Source: Spirochaetales bacterium
GTDB taxonomy: Bacteria > Spirochaetota > Spirochaetia > DSM-2461
Length of the DNA: 64,000 nt
NCBI GenBank assembly: GCA_028533045.1
Contig: JAQQAP010000022.1
Location: forward strand, 29,726 to 93,725
Direction of reading: 5' to 3'
The notes under the pieces are model-generated. The model saw nothing but the letters and a program-made list of their open reading frames with translations. It did not search any database and was not told the DNA's origin. Shown piece after piece: positions 61,416-64,000 of this stretch. Both the position numbers and the translations under genes were made by a program. The first letter of the stretch is position 1, and every line of letters starts with the position of its first letter.

Positions 61416-62180
61416 CTAACGGTTACAAAAGATAAAGGTCAACATATGCTCACTGTCATCATCATAGTCAGTGGGCTTGAACCAGACTTTCTGCCAGTTG
61501 GTTCCTATGGTCAGGACAAAACGTCCGTCCTCTTCAATGGTCAGGTCTATTTCCGTCTTGTCCGAGTCGTCTAAGTCGGCTATTCGAAAGAGGTTTACAT
61601 CATCCGAATTATCCAGGCTTTCCTGGAACCAGAAACTCACACTGAATTCTTCAATTTTATCGGGGAGAACATAATCGCCCAGAGCAATACGGCTGTTGGC
61701 CATGGGGGACATATAATAATAAGTACTCCCATCCACTTCAAAGCTGGTGTAATCGGGGGTGTCGCCGGATAGAAGCTCCCCGTCATTGTCTCCTCCATCG
61801 GTGGAATCGTAATAGACGATACTGTCACAGGCCAGGGATCCTTCGAACTTATAGTAGCCGGACATACTGTCCGAATCGGACGGGTAATAGCCAAAGTTTT
61901 CATAGAGATACCAAAACTCCCACACCTCCATTTCCCGTTGGAAGATGATAAACTCAGCCAGACCATTCACAGGGTTGTCGCCCGAGTCAATGTAAAAACC
62001 GTAATTGCTCATATCGTCGGCCATACCCGAATCCAGATCGGCGGCGGCCACCAATTCCCCATCCAGATAAAGTTCAATATCTCCTTCAAAATAGTAGGGA
62101 GACGTAAGATACATATTGCGACACCCGCCCAGAAAAAGCAGTACAAGACCCAGGCATATTAACTTAAACTTCACAACCAT
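61416..62180 (-). CDS. LamG-like lipoprotein with an apparent permutation
   Basis: The 254-aa protein has a lipobox LGGC (Cys20). Its N-terminal half (about 30-95: IELYLDGELVAAADLDSG... LAEFIIFQREMEVWEFWYLYENFGYYP) looks like the second half of a LamG/concanavalin domain, and its C-terminal half (about 110-254: YKFEGSLACDSI...YYMSPMANSRIALGDYVLPDKIEEFSVSFWF...HMLTFIF) like the first half. This is either a circularly permuted jelly roll or a deletion product of tandem domains. It ends FIFCNR next to the permease stop. It overlaps the next gene by 10 bp. Confidence 0.65.
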   Translation of the reverse strand: MVVKFKLICLGLVLLFLGGCRNMYLTSPYYFEGDIELYLDGELVAAADLDSGMADDMSNYGFYIDSGDNPVNGLAEFIIFQREMEVWEFWYLYENFGYYPSDSDSMSGYYKFEGSLACDSIVYYDSTDGGDNDGELLSGDTPDYTSFEVDGSTYYYMSPMANSRIALGDYVLPDKIEEFSVSFWFQESLDNSDDVNLFRIADLDDSDKTEIDLTIEEDGRFVLTIGTNWQKVWFKPTDYDDDSEHMLTFIFCNR

Positions 62181-62728
62181 ACTTTTACCCCCAGCGCGAG
62201 GGATGTGTAAGGGATGTCCCAGTAAAGGTTACGTAAAAACCAAAGATTTTCCACGTAAAAAGTCAGCTTTTCCTTCTGCAGTTCCCCGCCCAGAGAAAGA
62301 CCGGTCCAGTGAATGTCATTAAAGTCGGCAAAGTCCGACTCCTCCACATGATTATAACGGTAGAGAAGCCCATAATAATAGCCCCAAGGCCCGTCCTTTA
62401 TAAAATGGTGTCGGCTTATATCGGTACCGAATGTGTACCCCCAGGTGGAGTAATCATCGGTGACGGAGGCGTAGTCCTCCCTTTCGTAGTAGGCATAGGC
62501 TCCCTGAATTTGCACGTCCCAGGTTCTATCCAGAAAGGCGCATCCCACCCCTACGCTAATAGCATTACCGCCAAAGACTTCCACCGGCAGATAGACTTTC
62601 CATACTTCCGGTTCTTTGGGAGATTCCACCTCTTTCCAGGGAGCTTCCTGCTCAATGCGGGATTGAGCAGAGAGAGCAAAAAGGGAGAAAAAGAGAAAAG
62701 GAAGAACAAGATAAAATCGTTTACTCAC
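62171..62728 (-). CDS. Small outer-membrane beta-barrel-like protein
   Basis: The 185-aa protein has a signal peptide (PFLFFSLFALSA) and alternating amphipathic strands (GNAISVGVGCAFLDRTWDVQIQGAYAYYERED, GYYYGLLYRYNHVEE, YTSLALGVKVWL). The aromatic strand ends suggest an eight-stranded barrel. It overlaps the LamG-like gene by 10 bp, so the two are coexpressed. Function unknown. Confidence 0.6.
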   Translation of the reverse strand: MSKRFYLVLPFLFFSLFALSAQSRIEQEAPWKEVESPKEPEVWKVYLPVEVFGGNAISVGVGCAFLDRTWDVQIQGAYAYYEREDYASVTDDYSTWGYTFGTDISRHHFIKDGPWGYYYGLLYRYNHVEESDFADFNDIHWTGLSLGGELQKEKLTFYVENLWFLRNLYWDIPYTSLALGVKVWL

Positions 62729-62782
62729 GAAAGAATTTTATTCCGAACATCAACCTAAGTCAAATTTTTTCCCCCATAGGGG

Positions 62783-63616
62783 CTACTTCTCGTAGATTCC
62801 CTGAGTAAAACGGTGGAACCACTTATCGCACTCATCGGCAAAGGACTTGGGTGTCCACTTTTTGTTGGACTCCTTATTCTCCACTGAGTAATTGAAGATG
62901 AGATAATCTCTTAGCTCCAGAATGCTCTTTACCTTTATCTCGTGAATTCCATCCCGCCAAATAAGCTGATCCCGGATCATCTTATGGCAGTCCAGATAGA
63001 GCCGGACCCCCGGATCGTAATAGTCATTCTCCTCGGCCACAATTCGTCCGTACTGCTGAGCCTGGAACATGAACTCCGGCATGGCTCCCAGGCCGCCAAA
63101 CTTAACGAAGTCCTTGTACTCCTCCGGCTCATCCTCCGCATGGAACCCGACCGACTGAAAGCTAATGTTTTCATCCATAAGCCTGCGGGGAGATTTTAAA
63201 GTCATATCTTTTTCGATAGACTGCCACGCCTTTGTTGTGGTGGAGTGAACCAGAATGGCAGGATCGGTTTTGCGGATTTTATCCTTCCTGGTTTCGCAAC
63301 GGAGCTTCTTCAAGTACTTTTTTATGTCCAGTCCGTAATCGGACCCCAGAATAACGATTCGGCCGAATTTGCTTTCGTAGTCTATAAAATCAAAGACCCG
63401 CTGGTCCTTATCTAAAACATATTTATGAAGGGTAAAGGTAAAGACACCCGCCTCGGTCCGGGCGTAACTAAACTTACCGTCCTCCTCGGCTAAAAAATAG
63501 AGAGCCGAATAGCCCTCATAACCGCCTCTCCCGCCAAAGGGATTAGGCTTGTCCGGTGTCCATCCTTCGGGAGCAATGACATATTTTGCTACATCAATTT
63601 TGGGTTTTCTAAACAT
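62783..63616 (-). CDS. Unknown protein with a Tpt1/ADP-ribosyltransferase-like stretch
   Basis: From the ATG at 63616 (GGAGGAG site) the protein has 277 aa; a TTG one codon upstream is also possible. No signal peptide. Residues 122-139 (LVHSTTTKAWQSIEKDMT) resemble the LVHGTxxxxWxSIxxxGL start of RNA 2'-phosphotransferase (Tpt1/KptA) and other ART folds, and VRLYLDCHKM (204-213) resembles the later conserved strand. Only this pattern supports an ADP-ribosyltransferase-like fold; the rest is unrecognised. It stands alone in a leftward cluster. Confidence 0.55.
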   Translation of the reverse strand: MFRKPKIDVAKYVIAPEGWTPDKPNPFGGRGGYEGYSALYFLAEEDGKFSYARTEAGVFTFTLHKYVLDKDQRVFDFIDYESKFGRIVILGSDYGLDIKKYLKKLRCETRKDKIRKTDPAILVHSTTTKAWQSIEKDMTLKSPRRLMDENISFQSVGFHAEDEPEEYKDFVKFGGLGAMPEFMFQAQQYGRIVAEENDYYDPGVRLYLDCHKMIRDQLIWRDGIHEIKVKSILELRDYLIFNYSVENKESNKKWTPKSFADECDKWFHRFTQGIYEK

Positions 63617-63710
63617 CAATCTCCTCCTGTAGGCTTACAGTATATCATAAAAAAACGGGATTTTCCTTAAAGACAGGTCAATTTATGTAACAGTTTTGCC
63701 TTTTGCCTAC

Positions 63711-63843
63711 GCCCCAGCGCTGGGAGGGGCGCGCCAGCGGTCGCCGCCGGAGGCGGGGACGGGAGCGATAGCGGACCCCTGGACATAGGGGCCGGCAAAG
63801 GCCGGGGAGGGGACCGACCGGCCGTCTCTGTTGCCGGCAGGAC
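63711..63843. repeat. GC-rich element with nested hairpins
   Basis: The element contains CCCAGCGCTGGG (63713-63724), GGCGCGCC (63728-63735), CCGCC-GGA-GGCGG (63744-63756), CCCCT/AGGGG (63776-63780 and 63787-63791) and GCCGGCAA/TTGCCGGC (63791-63798 and 63831-63838). It may be a repeat family or a structured RNA. Only one copy occurs in this window. Confidence 0.55.
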
Positions 63844-63855
63844 CCAAATTTCCCC

Positions 63856-63885
63856 TTGTCAGATCGGAAATTCCGGGTTTATAAT
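63856..63885 (+). promoter_or_regulatory. Promoter of glpK with central palindrome
   Basis: TTGTCA (63856-63861), 18 bp, TATAAT (63880-63885). CGGAA-A-TTCCG (63865-63875) is an inverted repeat in the spacer and could be an operator. Confidence 0.7.
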
Positions 63886-63918
63886 GGTTGCCGTTCAGTC
63901 ACAGGAGGTTAGCTTTCC

Positions 63919-64000
63919 ATGAAGGATTACGTTATAGCATTGGATCAGGGGACCACCAGTTCCCGGGCGGTTCTCGTCGATAGGAAGGGTGTGATTCAGG
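63919..64000 (+). CDS. glpK: Glycerol kinase, N-terminal fragment
   Basis: The first 27 codons are present and continue past the right edge. The start MKDYVIALDQGTTSSRAVLV has the DQGTTSSR phosphate-binding motif of FGGY kinases in the form typical of GlpK. AGGAGG precedes the ATG. It phosphorylates glycerol to glycerol-3-phosphate in the cytosol. The identity rests on the N-terminus only. Confidence 0.9.
   Translation, partial: MKDYVIALDQGTTSSRAVLVDRKGVIQ

Larger units (their letters stand above)
63617..63918. other. 302-bp intergenic region with GC-rich element and glpK promoter
   Basis: No ORF here is convincing. Positions 63711-63843 are far more GC-rich than the surroundings and dense in short inverted repeats. 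The last 60 bases hold the glpK promoter. Confidence 0.7.

Overview
The window is gene-dense bacterial chromosome with short intergenic gaps, many 1-4 bp gene overlaps and strong AAGGAG-type ribosome sites. The gene content suggests a free-living, Gram-negative, probably aquatic spirochaete: outer-membrane beta-barrels, many lipoproteins, a solute-binding-lipoprotein/chemoreceptor pair, a purine-nucleoside (BMP-type) importer as in Treponema, and a caspase protein with the GVQxxGLFN surface repeat seen in Leptospira. The lineage is inferred from gene content only; there is no rRNA here. I saw no tRNA, CRISPR array, transposase or phage gene.

Layout. 1-3838: end of a deacetylase-like gene, a large secreted ankyrin protein and an unknown secreted protein. 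4007-12260: a fatty-acid synthesis block. accB-accC-accD-accA runs left and fabH-fabG-fabF-fabZ-fabV runs right from a shared promoter region with a perfect palindrome on both -35 boxes. 12405-13074: two small lipoproteins. 13071-16913: a leftward operon of ECF-like sigma factor, membrane anti-sigma-like protein, caspase-family protease with surface repeats, a stand-alone sigma region-4 protein and a mini zinc-motif protein. 17147-21294: a solute-binding lipoprotein fused translationally to a chemoreceptor. 21347-25240: aroC, a small protein whose ribosome site lies in a perfect hairpin, a lactonase and two secreted jelly-roll paralogues. 25420-29434: MarR plus a heterodimeric ABC exporter. 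29436-33143: EFR1 ferredoxin and two SDRs divergent from an AraC regulator. 33234-36670: an MFS-HEAT fusion and a FadL-like porin.

36957-42824 is the metabolic centrepiece: the two halves of D-glutamate cyclase as separate genes, the 5-oxoprolinase subunits pxpB-pxpA-pxpC, a class IV aminotransferase and alanine racemase, all co-oriented behind one strong promoter. It looks like a D-glutamate/5-oxoproline/D-alanine salvage operon. 43440-47586 is a CotH kinase, VTC polyphosphate polymerase-like, DUF4956 and outer-membrane barrel cluster. 47636-49511 pairs a second class IV aminotransferase with a histone-deacetylase-family amidohydrolase.

49576-56543 holds signalling and regulatory genes (7TMR-DISM GGDEF, arginyl/leucyl-tRNA-protein transferase-like, membrane AraC, DUF1566 lipoprotein, GntR, and a membrane protein with a cysteine module). 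56625-61414 is a complete BMP-type nucleoside ABC importer. 61416-63616 carries three leftward genes: an apparently permuted LamG lipoprotein, a small barrel and a Tpt1/ART-like unknown. A GC-rich hairpin-dense element precedes the promoter and first 27 codons of glpK at the right edge.

Several genes (fabH, the MFS-HEAT gene, the GGDEF gene, the tRNA-protein transferase and the membrane AraC) have no Shine-Dalgarno and a -10-like box 5-9 bases before the ATG, which suggests leaderless transcripts.
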